64,000 nucleotides of DNA from Weissella uvarum (GTDB lineage Bacteria; Bacillota; Bacilli; Lactobacillales; Lactobacillaceae). The stretch covers positions 62,001 to 126,000 of the forward strand of contig NZ_JAFBEO010000004.1 of NCBI RefSeq assembly GCF_016908785.1, written 5' to 3'. Position 1 is the first letter of the stretch; every line of letters starts with the position of its first letter. This document shows positions 18,372-29,193 of the stretch, piece after piece. Both the position numbers and the translations under genes were made by a program. The notes under the pieces are model-generated. The model searched no databases. It had not been told where the DNA came from and was given only the letters and a program-made list of their open reading frames with translations.

Positions 18372-19880
18372 ATGCTTAATGGTATAGGAACGGACATTCA
18401 AACGATTAGTGCAGTAATGAAGACAGCAGAAAGAACGCCGCGCTTTATTGATACAGTATTAACCCCAAATGAACGCGCAATTTATGATCAACGCAAGGGG
18501 AAGCATCAAGGTGAATTTTTAGCAGGACGCTTCTCAGCTAAAGAAGCTTTTAGTAAGGCCCTGGGGACTGGGATAGGTTCTAAAGCTGGCTTTTTGGATA
18601 TTGAAATTTTGTCGGACCAACAAGGTGCGCCAGTGATAACAAAAATGCCAGAGCTTGGTGCCGTTAAAACACATATTTCAATTTCACATTCAGGTGATTA
18701 CGTACATAGTTTAGTCATATTGGAGCAAGACATGAGTAAGGAACAAGAGCCACAGATGCTTGACCGTCAACCAATTGCTAGTCATCGACCAGCTTGGTTA
18801 GAGGTTTCAAAGTCAGCATTATTACATAATATTGATTATATTAAAGACTTAACACAAACTGAGCGTTTTTGTGCGGTTGTTAAGGCAAATGCCTATGGAC
18901 ATGGTTTAGAGCAAGTTGTACCTATTTTACAAGCAGCGCATGTAGATTATTTTGCAGTTGCCACCATGGATGAAGGCATCTGGTTACGTCAATTTGGTGT
19001 AACAGAACCAGTGATGATTTTAGGGATGACTCCTGCTAAATATGCCGATGAATTGGTAGAAAATGACTTAGTTGCAGTTGCAGGAAGTTTGACATGGTTA
19101 AAAGCGGCTTTAGCGGCGAAGACGAGTTCTAAAATTTTAAAGGTGTCTGTCCCCGTCGATACAGGAATGGGGCGCATTGGACTCCGTACTCGGGATGAGC
19201 TTACTGAACTCATCACCTTTATTAATCAACAAGCGGATGTTCACTTTGATTCGATTTGGACCCATTTTGCAACGGCTGATACCACGAATCAAGCATATTT
19301 TGATCAACAAGTTACCAAATGGCATGAATTAACTGATCAACAAAATATTCCAGAACATACTTTACGACACTTAGCTAATTCTGGAACATCACTGTGGCAT
19401 GAGTTACCTAGCCACGATATGATACGGGTCGGTGCCGGAATGTATGGCCTTGATTCATCGCAAGGACAATTAGCAAGGCGTCAGTTACAACCGGTGATGC
19501 GGCTAAAAGCAGAATTGGTTTATGTTAAGCAAGTGCCTGCAGGTAGCTCAATTTCTTATGGGGCAACTTATACAGCAAAAAGAGATGAATGGATTGGAAC
19601 ACTACCGATTGGGTATGCTGACGGTTATTCGCGGGATATGCAAGGAATGCAGGCTTTGCTACCAGATGGACGGACAGTCGAACTCATTGGGCGCATTGCT
19701 ATGGATCAATGTATGGTTCGGCTACCTGAGGAAATGCCAGTTGGGACAGAGATTACCCTACTAGGTCAAGCTGGTGACGCCACTATTACTTTGGAGGATT
19801 TAGCTGACCAAGCTGACACGATTCCATATGAGATTGCCACGAGTATGGCACAACGTTTACCACGACGAGTCGTAGAGTAG
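18372..19880 (+). CDS. Fusion of holo-ACP synthase and alanine racemase
   Basis: The single 502-codon frame joins two enzymes that are usually separate neighbouring genes (acpS, alr). Residues 1-120 are AcpS, which loads phosphopantetheine onto acyl carrier protein: GIGTDI with Asp8, FSAKEAF with Glu58, and ISISHSGDY. Residues about 138-502 are a PLP alanine racemase making D-Ala: PLP Lys171 in VVKANAYGHG, and SYGATY with Tyr396. The joint has no stop codon. An internal ATG (codon 121, 18732) with GGAG at 18722-18725 could also give a free racemase of 382 residues. AGGAGG precedes ATG 18372 and a TATAAT lies at 18344-18349. mazF follows after 9 bp. Confidence 0.9.
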   Translation: MLNGIGTDIQTISAVMKTAERTPRFIDTVLTPNERAIYDQRKGKHQGEFLAGRFSAKEAFSKALGTGIGSKAGFLDIEILSDQQGAPVITKMPELGAVKTHISISHSGDYVHSLVILEQDMSKEQEPQMLDRQPIASHRPAWLEVSKSALLHNIDYIKDLTQTERFCAVVKANAYGHGLEQVVPILQAAHVDYFAVATMDEGIWLRQFGVTEPVMILGMTPAKYADELVENDLVAVAGSLTWLKAALAAKTSSKILKVSVPVDTGMGRIGLRTRDELTELITFINQQADVHFDSIWTHFATADTTNQAYFDQQVTKWHELTDQQNIPEHTLRHLANSGTSLWHELPSHDMIRVGAGMYGLDSSQGQLARRQLQPVMRLKAELVYVKQVPAGSSISYGATYTAKRDEWIGTLPIGYADGYSRDMQGMQALLPDGRTVELIGRIAMDQCMVRLPEEMPVGTEITLLGQAGDATITLEDLADQADTIPYEIATSMAQRLPRRVVE

Positions 19881-19889
19881 GAGCAGAAA

Positions 19890-20264
19890 ATGGGAAAATA
19901 TGTGGACATTAAACGTGGCGACATTTTTTTTGCAGAACTTTCACCTGTGGTTGGTTCGGAACAAGGTGGTCAACGGCCGGTTGTGATTGTGCAAAATGAT
20001 GTCGGAAACCATCATTCACCAACCATTATTATGGTACCAATCACGGCTCAAATCGATAAGCCACGTTTACCGACGCACGTCGGTCTCCCAGCAGAAATTG
20101 AACACACTGGGATTAGCCGTGATTCAGTTTTGTTGGCTGAACAAGTACGTACGCTGGATAAGCGACGGTTACAAGATAAAATTGGGGTGGTTCCTGAAGA
20201 AATTATGATTACTCTAAACCGTGCCTTGGCGATTAGTTTGGGGTTAAATGAGTTAACTGAATAG
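19890..20264 (+). CDS. mazF: MazF/PemK-family endoribonuclease toxin
   Basis: The 124-residue protein resembles the EndoA/MazF mRNA interferases that cleave specific short RNA sequences. The family signature is clear: RGDIFFAELSPVVGSEQGGQRPVVIVQND at the N-terminus, ITAQ and the HVGLPAEIEHTGISRDSVLLAEQVRTLDK segment. It sits nine bases after the acpS-alr fusion with a weak GAGCAGAAA site, so it is probably cotranscribed. The antitoxin gene mazE normally found next to it is missing on both sides. Confidence 0.92.
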   Translation: MGKYVDIKRGDIFFAELSPVVGSEQGGQRPVVIVQNDVGNHHSPTIIMVPITAQIDKPRLPTHVGLPAEIEHTGISRDSVLLAEQVRTLDKRRLQDKIGVVPEEIMITLNRALAISLGLNELTE

Positions 20265-20288
20265 CCAAAACCTTGGCTAATATATGTG

Positions 20289-20318
20289 AAAGGCATTGGT
20301 TTTTTCCAATGCCTTTTG
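20289..20318 (+). terminator. Terminator after mazF
   Basis: The stem AAAGGCATTGG / CCAATGCCTTT has a T-rich loop and ends in TTTTG. It lies just before the helD ribosome binding site. Confidence 0.8.
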
Positions 20319-20340
20319 TGCTTTTAGAAAGGATGGGTTG

Positions 20341-22641
20341 ATGGAGACACGTGAATGGAAAATGGAACAGCAACGTTTAGAACGCGTGAGTGATGAAATT
20401 GAGCAACAGCTAACTAAGGCTGAGCAAAATTTTGATCAGGCCCATGCAGAAACGTATGCGGTTGAAACGAATTATGGTGCTAACACGTCAATTAATACAA
20501 TTGAAGAAGATGACGCGATGGAAACCAATGCGGAAATTCAGCAGCAACGAAATATTGTGGCGCGGGTAACCGAAACAGAGCAAATCATGCAAAACATGGT
20601 TACTACGTTGCATAATTTGAAAGCGAGCCCTTATTTTGGACGGGTTGATATTGTTGAAGATGGCGAAGCTGAAAGTTTATATATTGGTTTGGCATCATTG
20701 CAAGATGAGAATGGGGAGTTCCTGATTAACGATTGGCGGGCGCCCATTAGTGGAGTTTATTATAATGGTGCCTTAGGTGAGGTCACTTATCCAACTCCGC
20801 TCGGCGATCAAGTCGCAAAATTAACGAAAAAGCGGCAATTTAAGATTACGGGTCGTACGATTGAGAACATGTTTGATACAGACGTTACGATTGGCGATGA
20901 AATGTTGCAAACGGTTTTGGGCGAGCAAAATGATCAAAAAATGCATAATATTGTTGCGACGATTCAACAAGAACAGAATCAAATTATTCGCGATACTGAG
21001 AGTGATTTAATGGTTGTTCAGGGAGTTGCAGGTTCTGGTAAGACCTCAGCGATTTTGCAACGTATCGCATTTTTATTGTTCCATGCTCGTGAAAATTTGA
21101 ATTCTGATCAGATTGTCTTGTTTTCACCAAATCGTCTTTTCTCAAGTTATATTTCTGACGTGCTACCTTCACTAGGTGAGCGTAATATGCGGCAGGTTAC
21201 AATGAGTGAGTTTTTGACGGCGCGGTTGCAAGGGCTCACCGTACAAACCTTGTTTAATCAATATGAACAAGATCAAGGACCAAGCCAAGCAATTCGACAA
21301 CGATTACAACAAGCACTTGAGTCAGCTGACTTAGTTACTGCTTTGCAAGAATATCTAATACAATTGACGAGTGATCAGATTGTCTTTACGGATATTTATT
21401 TCCAAGGTGAAAAGTGGTTTAAAGCGAATGACTTTAAAAATTATTATGACCGATTGCCAACTGCTTATCCTGTCGTAGAGCGGATTGGGATGACGCGAAA
21501 ACATTTTTTGGAGAAGTTACAAGCGCAAATAGAGACTGAACAACAAGCTGATTGGGTTTTGGATGCGTTAAATCAACTCAATGATCATGAATATCAACGT
21601 TTGTTAGATGAAGATGTCGATGTATTAAACGAAGCAGATGTCGATATGGATGAGACCATTAAACATGTCGCGACCGCTTATCTGAATGAAGTTTTTCAAC
21701 CAATTGACGATGCGCTGTATAATACGCAATTTGTTGATGTCTATCAGCAATTTGCGGACTTTTTGACTTATCTAGGTCATTTACAGTATGCAGAAATTGA
21801 TGAAAAGTGGTGGATCACGAAAGCCCAACGCTTCTTATATCAATTAGAGCAACACCAAATCGATTATGAAGATGCAGTTCCAGTCTTACTTTTACGTGAT
21901 CTTATGACCGGTAGTGGGACGAATCAATTTATGCAATATGTTTTCGTTGATGAAATGCAAGATTATGCAATGCTACAAATGTTGTATCTGAAACATGCCT
22001 TTCCAAATGCGAAGTTTACGCTATTAGGGGATGCTGAGCAGGCCTTATTCCGGCCGATTCAAACACCCGAAGCGCTGATGGATGAGTATGCAGCAGCGTT
22101 TCAAGTTAAAAAACAACGTTTAATTAAATTGACGAAGTCTTACCGTTCAACTCAGCCGATTATGAATTTTGCCAAGGCATTGTTACCAGATGGGGCTCAA
22201 ATTGAAGCCTTTCAACGGGATGGCAATCAGCCTCGCTTGATTACAACAACGCTTGAGAATGAGGCACACATCTTGGCAGAGGTGATTCAACAATTGCAAG
22301 AGACACAAAAAACAATTGCGATTCTAACGAAGACTCAAGCTCAAGCAGAAACAGTCAGTGCATATTTGGAAGCTCAAGCGATTCAGCATCAATTACTTGA
22401 TGCTGATGACCGAACCAGGACAGAAAATATATTGGTGATGCCAATTTATTTGGCGAAAGGGTTAGAGTTTGATGCGGTGATTGGTTATGACGTGTCTGAG
22501 ACAAATTATCCTGGTGAGGCGTCACGTGGGCTTTTGTATACATTGGCGTCACGAGCAATGCATGAGTTAGTTTTGATTAGCGTTGGTGATGTTACCCCAC
22601 TCATTTGGCAAGTCGCTGATACCCTCCAAATTGAAACGTAA
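20341..22641 (+). CDS. helD: UvrD-like helicase of the HelD family
   Basis: HelD binds RNA polymerase and removes it from stalled complexes using ATP. The 766-residue protein has a charged coiled-coil N-terminus (about 1-90) expected to enter the polymerase secondary channel, Walker A GVAGSGKTSA (about 228-237), the DEMQDYA Walker B box and LTKSYRST and AKGLEFD motifs of superfamily 1. AGAAAGGA precedes ATG 20341; the in-frame extension upstream overlaps the mazF terminator. The gene for RNA polymerase delta, which cooperates with HelD in Bacillus, is also in this window. Confidence 0.9.
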   Translation: METREWKMEQQRLERVSDEIEQQLTKAEQNFDQAHAETYAVETNYGANTSINTIEEDDAMETNAEIQQQRNIVARVTETEQIMQNMVTTLHNLKASPYFGRVDIVEDGEAESLYIGLASLQDENGEFLINDWRAPISGVYYNGALGEVTYPTPLGDQVAKLTKKRQFKITGRTIENMFDTDVTIGDEMLQTVLGEQNDQKMHNIVATIQQEQNQIIRDTESDLMVVQGVAGSGKTSAILQRIAFLLFHARENLNSDQIVLFSPNRLFSSYISDVLPSLGERNMRQVTMSEFLTARLQGLTVQTLFNQYEQDQGPSQAIRQRLQQALESADLVTALQEYLIQLTSDQIVFTDIYFQGEKWFKANDFKNYYDRLPTAYPVVERIGMTRKHFLEKLQAQIETEQQADWVLDALNQLNDHEYQRLLDEDVDVLNEADVDMDETIKHVATAYLNEVFQPIDDALYNTQFVDVYQQFADFLTYLGHLQYAEIDEKWWITKAQRFLYQLEQHQIDYEDAVPVLLLRDLMTGSGTNQFMQYVFVDEMQDYAMLQMLYLKHAFPNAKFTLLGDAEQALFRPIQTPEALMDEYAAAFQVKKQRLIKLTKSYRSTQPIMNFAKALLPDGAQIEAFQRDGNQPRLITTTLENEAHILAEVIQQLQETQKTIAILTKTQAQAETVSAYLEAQAIQHQLLDADDRTRTENILVMPIYLAKGLEFDAVIGYDVSETNYPGEASRGLLYTLASRAMHELVLISVGDVTPLIWQVADTLQIET

Positions 22642-22690
22642 TGCGGTTGTTATCAAGCTTAAAAAAACCTACAATAGTAAGGACATATAA

Positions 22691-23734
<1,044 letters not shown>

Positions 23735-23752
23735 TAGATAAGGGGTACAACG

Positions 23753-24685
23753 ATGAGTTACTTAGCAGTGATTGATTTTGGTTCAAATTCAACCCGCATG
23801 GTCATTGAAGAGCTTGATGAACAAGGCCAATTTACGGAATTAAAGCGTCGTAAATTGGACACACGAATGGCGCAAGGGATGGATCAAAATGATGGCAATT
23901 TAACGGATGCGGCCATTCAACGGGCGGTTGATGCATTGCTTGAATTTAAAAAAGATTATGAACGTTATCCAGAAATTGAACTAGAAGGGATTGCTACTGC
24001 TGCAGTTCGTGAAGCCCATAATCAGGATGTTTTTTTGAACCAAGTCCTTGATGTAAGCGGGATTGAAGTCCGCGTTTTGACTGGTGATCAAGAAGCCTAT
24101 TATGATTATTTGGGAGCGATGTGTGCCCTAGATGTTGATGATGCCTGGTTGTTAGATACGGGTGGTGCTAGTGTAGAATTAGTTAGCATCGAAGATCGGA
24201 TGGCTGATAATTTTGTCAGTTTACCTTTTGGTGCAGTTAATTTAGCTGAAAAATTTCATTTGAACCAGGAGAAATTGGATCCCAAAGATGTTCAAGCGGC
24301 TGTTAATTATATTGAAAATCAATATGATCAACTCAGTTGGGTTAATGACAGCGAAGAGCCACTCCCAATTATTCTTTTGGGTGGTGCCAACCGATCATTG
24401 GCTCGATTGGATCGCTTGCGGCATGGTTATGATGTGAAACAAGACTTCCATGGTTATCGGATGAGTGTTGATGATGTGATGGCGACGTTTGATGAATTAT
24501 TACATGCCTCATTACCAGAGCGACAAGCGGCGCTGGGCACTGAAGCTAACCGCGCTGACATTATTATTAGTGGTTTATTACCATTAGTTGTGTTAATCCG
24601 TGATACAAAGGCTCGCGAAGTTATTTTTTCTTCGTCCGGTGTGCGTGAAGGATTGTTACAAGAATATCGCATGTCATTAAATTAA
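23753..24685 (+). CDS. ppx: Exopolyphosphatase / guanosine pentaphosphatase family
   Basis: The 310-residue protein of the Ppx/GppA family hydrolyses polyphosphate ends or pppGpp. The actin-like ATPase fold shows the phosphate-1 motif AVIDFGSNSTRMVI and the phosphate-2 motif LLDTGGASVEL, with the Glu-rich SVEL segment. It has only the catalytic N-terminal two domains, as in short Firmicute homologues. AAGGGGTAC lies before the ATG. Substrate choice cannot be decided from sequence. Confidence 0.9.
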   Translation: MSYLAVIDFGSNSTRMVIEELDEQGQFTELKRRKLDTRMAQGMDQNDGNLTDAAIQRAVDALLEFKKDYERYPEIELEGIATAAVREAHNQDVFLNQVLDVSGIEVRVLTGDQEAYYDYLGAMCALDVDDAWLLDTGGASVELVSIEDRMADNFVSLPFGAVNLAEKFHLNQEKLDPKDVQAAVNYIENQYDQLSWVNDSEEPLPIILLGGANRSLARLDRLRHGYDVKQDFHGYRMSVDDVMATFDELLHASLPERQAALGTEANRADIIISGLLPLVVLIRDTKAREVIFSSSGVREGLLQEYRMSLN

Positions 24686-24695
24686 TAATGCGGGT

Positions 24696-24724
24696 AAAGA
24701 CCATTAATTTGGTCTTTTTTTTTG
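24696..24724 (+). terminator. Terminator after ppx
   Basis: The stem AAAGACCA / TGGTCTTT with a short AT loop is followed by at least six extra T. Confidence 0.85.
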
Positions 24725-24801
24725 CGGGGGCATTGCTAGTATTACACTTGAAAATGCTATAAACTTAATACAAGAGATCAGAGAAAATTGAGGGTGATGG
24801 C

Positions 24802-25653
24802 ATGGTTGAACAAATAACGGATAATATTTTGAATGAAGTGATCGTGCAGCGACCAGCAGATAGTTTTAAGGGCGATTTTGGCCATGTCCTTTTAATTGGT
24901 GGTGATGTGCAATATGGTGGGGCGATTATTATGGCGGCTCAAGCAGCTGTTTCATCTGGAGCAGGTTTGGTCACAGTTGCTTCTGATGAAGTTAATCGGT
25001 CTGCGTTGCATAGTCGGGTCCCCGAAGCGATGTTTATTGATTGGCATAATCTAACAGCCCTCATTGCTGCCTTAGATCGAAGTGATGTGGTACTTATGGG
25101 GCCTGGTATGGGCTTGAGTGATTATGCGGTATCGTTGGTAAAGCGGGTTTTGTTGGAATTAAATGATCAACAAATTCTGGTTGCCGATGGATCAGCATTG
25201 ACAATTGTGGCCAATGAGCAACTCTCGTTCCCACATGATACTTTTACGATTATTACACCACATCAAATGGAATGGGCTCGCTTAAGTAACATTCAATTAA
25301 ATTATCAGCATGAAATTCAAATGAATGATGTGCAACGTCAGATGTTAAATGTGGATGTTTTGGTCTTAAAGCAACATCATACAATTTTGTATGATAATGA
25401 AGGCCAACAGCAGTTGATGTTAGGTGGCCCTTATCAATCAGTAGGCGGTATGGGGGATGTTTTGGCTGGTATAACAGCAGCCTTTGTGGCCCAATTCCAA
25501 CATAATTTGATTCATACAGTGCAAGCGGCGGTTTATGCCCATTCCGATTTAGCACAACAAATGGCGGGTTATAATTATGTTGTTCGTCCATCATTGTTGG
25601 CAGATGGGATGGCTAATTACATGGGACGCGTGCAAAATAATTTAGTTGATTAA
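24802..25653 (+). CDS. nnrD: ADP-dependent NAD(P)H-hydrate dehydratase
   Basis: NnrD repairs damaged NAD(P)H by dehydrating the S-form of NAD(P)HX at the cost of ADP. The 283-residue ribokinase-fold protein has HVLLIGGDVQYGGAI near the N-terminus and the YQSVGGMGDVLAGI motif near residue 215-228. The epimerase half (NnrE) is not fused and not nearby. A GAGGGTGATGGC site precedes the ATG. Confidence 0.9.
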   Translation: MVEQITDNILNEVIVQRPADSFKGDFGHVLLIGGDVQYGGAIIMAAQAAVSSGAGLVTVASDEVNRSALHSRVPEAMFIDWHNLTALIAALDRSDVVLMGPGMGLSDYAVSLVKRVLLELNDQQILVADGSALTIVANEQLSFPHDTFTIITPHQMEWARLSNIQLNYQHEIQMNDVQRQMLNVDVLVLKQHHTILYDNEGQQQLMLGGPYQSVGGMGDVLAGITAAFVAQFQHNLIHTVQAAVYAHSDLAQQMAGYNYVVRPSLLADGMANYMGRVQNNLVD

Positions 25654-25742
25654 TATAGCTTGATTTGTGAAAAAATGTGTTATGTAAATTATTGAGAAGT
25701 AGCGTATAATGAATAGAAATTAGTTTTGGAGGATAACGACTT

Positions 25743-27167
25743 ATGGTGAAAGCAACAGATTGGTTAGCAAAGTCATTAACATATGAAGATGATTTATTGA
25801 CTGATTTAAAGGAAATGATCTCAATCAAGTCTGTCCGTGATGATGCGGCAGCAACTGAGGATGCACCTTTAGGACCTGGTCCTAAGGCTGCCTTGGATAA
25901 GTTTTTAGAGATTGCAAAGCGTGATGGATTCCGGACGGGTAACTACCGTAATTTGGTTGCTTATGCTGAATTGGGACCTGAGGATGCCGAAGAATCTGTT
26001 GCCATTATTGGCCATTTGGATGTTATGCCTGCTGGTGATGGCTGGACCAAAGATCCATGGACACCAGTCATTGAAGATGGTCGTCTTTATGGTCGTGGTT
26101 CAATTGATGATAAGGGACCAACCTTTGCGGCTTATTATGCGATGAAGATGCTAAAAGATATGGGTGTACCACTTAAGCGTAAGTTGGTCTTCATGGTTGG
26201 AATCGATGAAGAGTCTGACTGGACTGGTATGGATGATTTCATCGCTGAGTACGGCGAACCAACAATGGGATTCTCACCTGACGCTGATTTCCCAATCATC
26301 AATGGTGAAAAGGGAAATGGGTCAACTGTGGCTCGCTTTGCTGGTAACAACAGTGGTAGTGCTCGTTTGGTTTCATTTACCGCTGGTGAGCGTCCAAACA
26401 TGGTGCCTGGAACAGCGACAGCAGTTGTTGAAACGAGCGATCCAGCCACACTACAAGCTAAGATGGATGCTTATTTGGCAGATGAAACACGTGTTCAAGG
26501 TAAGGCTGAAGTGGATGGCAACCAAGTTACCATTACATTCTATGGTCTTCAAGTTCACGGTGCCTTCCCTGAAACTGGTGAAAATGCCGGTACTTACTTG
26601 GCAAACTTCTTGAAGGATGCAGATGACTTTGGTGGTAACGCTAAGGGCTTCCTAGATTTCTTGGGTGGTGTTTTGCATGATGATACCAAAGCCACTAAGA
26701 TGGGTGCGGCGATCCATGATGATCTGATGGGTGATCTTTCAATGAACGTTGGAATCCAACGCTTTAACGATGGTCAAGATGGTTTCATTGATATGAACTT
26801 CCGTTACCCACAGAACACAGATGCTGAAACAATCGAGCGCAAGGTTCAAGAATCAATTCCAGCTAACTTTGATGCCACAGCTGCTAATGAAGGTCACGCA
26901 ATGGTACCTCATTACGTGCCAGGTGATGATCCAATCGTTGATACTTTGCTTAACGTCTTCCGCGAGCATACAGGTTTGCCTGCTGGTGAACGTGTTATCG
27001 GTGGTGGGACATTCGGTCGTTTGCTCAAGCGTGGTGTTGCGTTCGGAGCGCTTTTCGAAGGTGTGCCTGATACGATGCATCAAGCGGATGAGTTCTTCCC
27101 TGTGCAAGATATTACGCGTTCAATGGCAATTTATGCGCATGCCATGAATGATTTAGCAACTAAATAA
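25743..27167 (+). CDS. pepV: Dipeptidase PepV (M20 family)
   Basis: PepV is a cytosolic zinc dipeptidase that completes peptide use in lactic acid bacteria and fits with the opp operon in the window. The 474-residue protein has the metal ligands in IIGHLDVMPAGDGW and GSIDDKGPT, the catalytic EES (about 157-159), and later ligands in SPDADFP and MHQADEF. TTGGAGGATAAC precedes the ATG, and a TATAAT lies at 25705-25710. A terminator follows. A unique lid region is typical of PepV and the length is normal. Confidence 0.95.
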   Translation: MVKATDWLAKSLTYEDDLLTDLKEMISIKSVRDDAAATEDAPLGPGPKAALDKFLEIAKRDGFRTGNYRNLVAYAELGPEDAEESVAIIGHLDVMPAGDGWTKDPWTPVIEDGRLYGRGSIDDKGPTFAAYYAMKMLKDMGVPLKRKLVFMVGIDEESDWTGMDDFIAEYGEPTMGFSPDADFPIINGEKGNGSTVARFAGNNSGSARLVSFTAGERPNMVPGTATAVVETSDPATLQAKMDAYLADETRVQGKAEVDGNQVTITFYGLQVHGAFPETGENAGTYLANFLKDADDFGGNAKGFLDFLGGVLHDDTKATKMGAAIHDDLMGDLSMNVGIQRFNDGQDGFIDMNFRYPQNTDAETIERKVQESIPANFDATAANEGHAMVPHYVPGDDPIVDTLLNVFREHTGLPAGERVIGGGTFGRLLKRGVAFGALFEGVPDTMHQADEFFPVQDITRSMAIYAHAMNDLATK

Positions 27168-27187
27168 ATAGAATAAAATCTTTAATA

Positions 27188-27226
27188 TAAAAACCCTATT
27201 GGTTGTTTAACCAATGGGGTTTTTAT
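27188..27226 (+). terminator. Terminator after pepV
   Basis: The stem AAAACCCTATTGGTT / AACCAATGGGGTTTT is followed by TATA. Confidence 0.9.
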
Positions 27227-27394
27227 AGTTTCCTTTAGACCAAGGTTTAAAGGCATACAAGGACTGTAATAAATGATAAAATATAGTTCGAATAGCTTTT
27301 AGTTTTTTAAAAGTTAACGAGTGGGCTAGTGTTTTTAGCTGTTTTTAAGACGGAACATTGTAAAATAAGTAGATAGGGCAAGGGGGAAGTGAAA

Positions 27395-28384
27395 ATGAAG
27401 TGGATGCAAAAACTCTTAGGGGTAACGGTTGTAACGGTTATCATGAGTCTGCTACCTTTAACAGTTGTAGGACATGCTGAGGATAATCACACACAAAAAC
27501 CGGCCACCCAGGGGCAGGTCCGTGCACTTTCAAAGCCATATGTGGTTTACGGTTCCGGTGCTGTGCAACGGACGCAAATCGCCCAAACCCTAGGGATCAA
27601 TAAAAATTATGAAAAGCTTGTCATCAATGGTAAAGATGCGCGCTACATTGGTATCAATCAGGTCAATGATTCTGACATGATTAGCTCGGTTGCTGTCGCA
27701 CCGGCTGAACCGGGGACTGGGGTGCTAGTAAATATTGAAAAATTTGAAGGTCAGAATAACATTCAACGTGTGAGCGCTCAAGAATACGCGATGGCCGCTA
27801 CGATGGCTGGTCTTAAGGATGTCATTATCACGGTGACTTCAGAAAAGCCAGTGTCAGGCGATTCAGCTTTAGCTGGTGTCTATAAGGCGCTCCAAACAGA
27901 TGGCATGCCTATGGATCCGCGGAATGTTAATGCAGCAAATCATTTGATGGATGTGACGAATGGAATTATTATGCCTGATGATAAATCATCACATCGGTTG
28001 ACTGCAGCGGTGACAGATACAGCTAGTGAGTTGGCCAGTCAAAAGCAAAAGCATGCCAAGATTGATGATAGTCGTGTTGATAATCAACTTGTGGTTAATT
28101 TAAAGCAGCGAAGGGTGGCTAACGATGTTAATGGCGACCAAATGGCTCAACTCAAAGAAGCACTTAAGGCTGTTAATGCAGCGCCAATTTCGGATTCAAA
28201 AGCATTTGTAAAACAATCAGCGCAATTGGCCAATAAAATTAATGCTTCATCTGGAAACACGATGGCTGATGCGGATGATTTCAAAAATTCACAGGATGCG
28301 CATAATGCCTCAAATTGGTTTGTAGAAAATATTGTGCATCCAGTTCAACGCTTCTTTACTGCGATTAAAGATCGATTGAACTAG
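27395..28384 (+). CDS. Secreted DUF1002 family protein
   Basis: The 329-residue protein has a clear Sec signal peptide (positively charged start, hydrophobic core about 8-27, cleavage near GHA-ED) and a DUF1002 domain (about 45-250), including VVYGSGAVQRTQIAQTLGI and the EFxGQN-like segment. Function is unknown; the family is found in Firmicutes as exported proteins. There is no LPXTG or lipobox. The ribosome binding site is very G-rich (GGGGG at 27382-27386), which favours ATG 27395 over GTG 27389. It precedes the biotin genes, from which it is probably separate. Confidence 0.75.
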   Translation: MKWMQKLLGVTVVTVIMSLLPLTVVGHAEDNHTQKPATQGQVRALSKPYVVYGSGAVQRTQIAQTLGINKNYEKLVINGKDARYIGINQVNDSDMISSVAVAPAEPGTGVLVNIEKFEGQNNIQRVSAQEYAMAATMAGLKDVIITVTSEKPVSGDSALAGVYKALQTDGMPMDPRNVNAANHLMDVTNGIIMPDDKSSHRLTAAVTDTASELASQKQKHAKIDDSRVDNQLVVNLKQRRVANDVNGDQMAQLKEALKAVNAAPISDSKAFVKQSAQLANKINASSGNTMADADDFKNSQDAHNASNWFVENIVHPVQRFFTAIKDRLN

Positions 28385-28414
28385 TTGATGTATTTTTAAA
28401 TCGAGGAAGTAACT

Positions 28415-29185
28415 TTGAAAATTAATCAAACAAAAATTCAAGCAGCCTTACCAGAGGTAGCAGTGGAAGTCTTTGACGAGATTGATTCCACAAATCGTTA
28501 TGCTAAAGCACTAGTAACAGCACCGCATTATACGAATCAAGCCCGGTTGGTTGTGGCTAATCAACAAACTAATGGTTACGGTCGACAAAAGCGGGCTTTT
28601 TTTTCTCCCGCAGATGTTGGCATTTATATGTCGTTAATGTTTCCGCTAGAGGCTAGTCAATTTACCCACCCGGGAACATTGACGTTGAATGTTGCCGTAG
28701 CCGTGCAACAAGTGTTAGCAGAACAGTTGGGTGTTGAGCTAGATATTAAATGGGTTAATGATTTATATCATAATCAACGTAAAGTGGTTGGTATATTAGT
28801 GGAAGTACCACAAGCGCCCACAGCAGTTGAAGCTGGCACGGTTGTGATTGGGATGGGAATTAATTTGAACCAGAGTGATGTTCCTACTGAGTTAGCCCAA
28901 AAAGTTGGTGCCATTACAGATGAATCTATTCAGCGTGAACAGTTGATTGTTGCCTTACAACGTGCTTGTCAAAAAGTCATTCAATTACCATTTTCAGCCT
29001 TACGTGAACAATACTTAGCACATAGTTTGTTGCAAAATCGGATGGTTTCGTTACATGTAAATCAACAGGATATTGTTGGGAAAGTTGTGGACGTTGATGA
29101 ACAAGGTCGACTCGTGTTGGAGACTAAACAGCAGCGAATGGCATTTACATCAGGAGAAGTGACGAAAGTCAACTTTTCATCATAG
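28415..29185 (+). CDS. birA: Monofunctional biotin protein ligase
   Basis: BPL attaches biotin to carboxyl carrier proteins such as AccB. The 256-residue protein contains the catalytic domain (DEIDSTNRYAK, the biotin/AMP loop GYGRQKR, the KWVND motif, and GMGINLN) and the small C-terminal SH3-like domain. The N-terminal winged-helix DNA-binding domain of bifunctional BirA is absent. Translation starts at TTG 28415 after CGAGGAAG. bioY follows within 8 bp, forming a biotin uptake-and-use pair. Confidence 0.92.
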   Translation: MKINQTKIQAALPEVAVEVFDEIDSTNRYAKALVTAPHYTNQARLVVANQQTNGYGRQKRAFFSPADVGIYMSLMFPLEASQFTHPGTLTLNVAVAVQQVLAEQLGVELDIKWVNDLYHNQRKVVGILVEVPQAPTAVEAGTVVIGMGINLNQSDVPTELAQKVGAITDESIQREQLIVALQRACQKVIQLPFSALREQYLAHSLLQNRMVSLHVNQQDIVGKVVDVDEQGRLVLETKQQRMAFTSGEVTKVNFSS

Positions 29186-29193
29186 GAGTGAAC

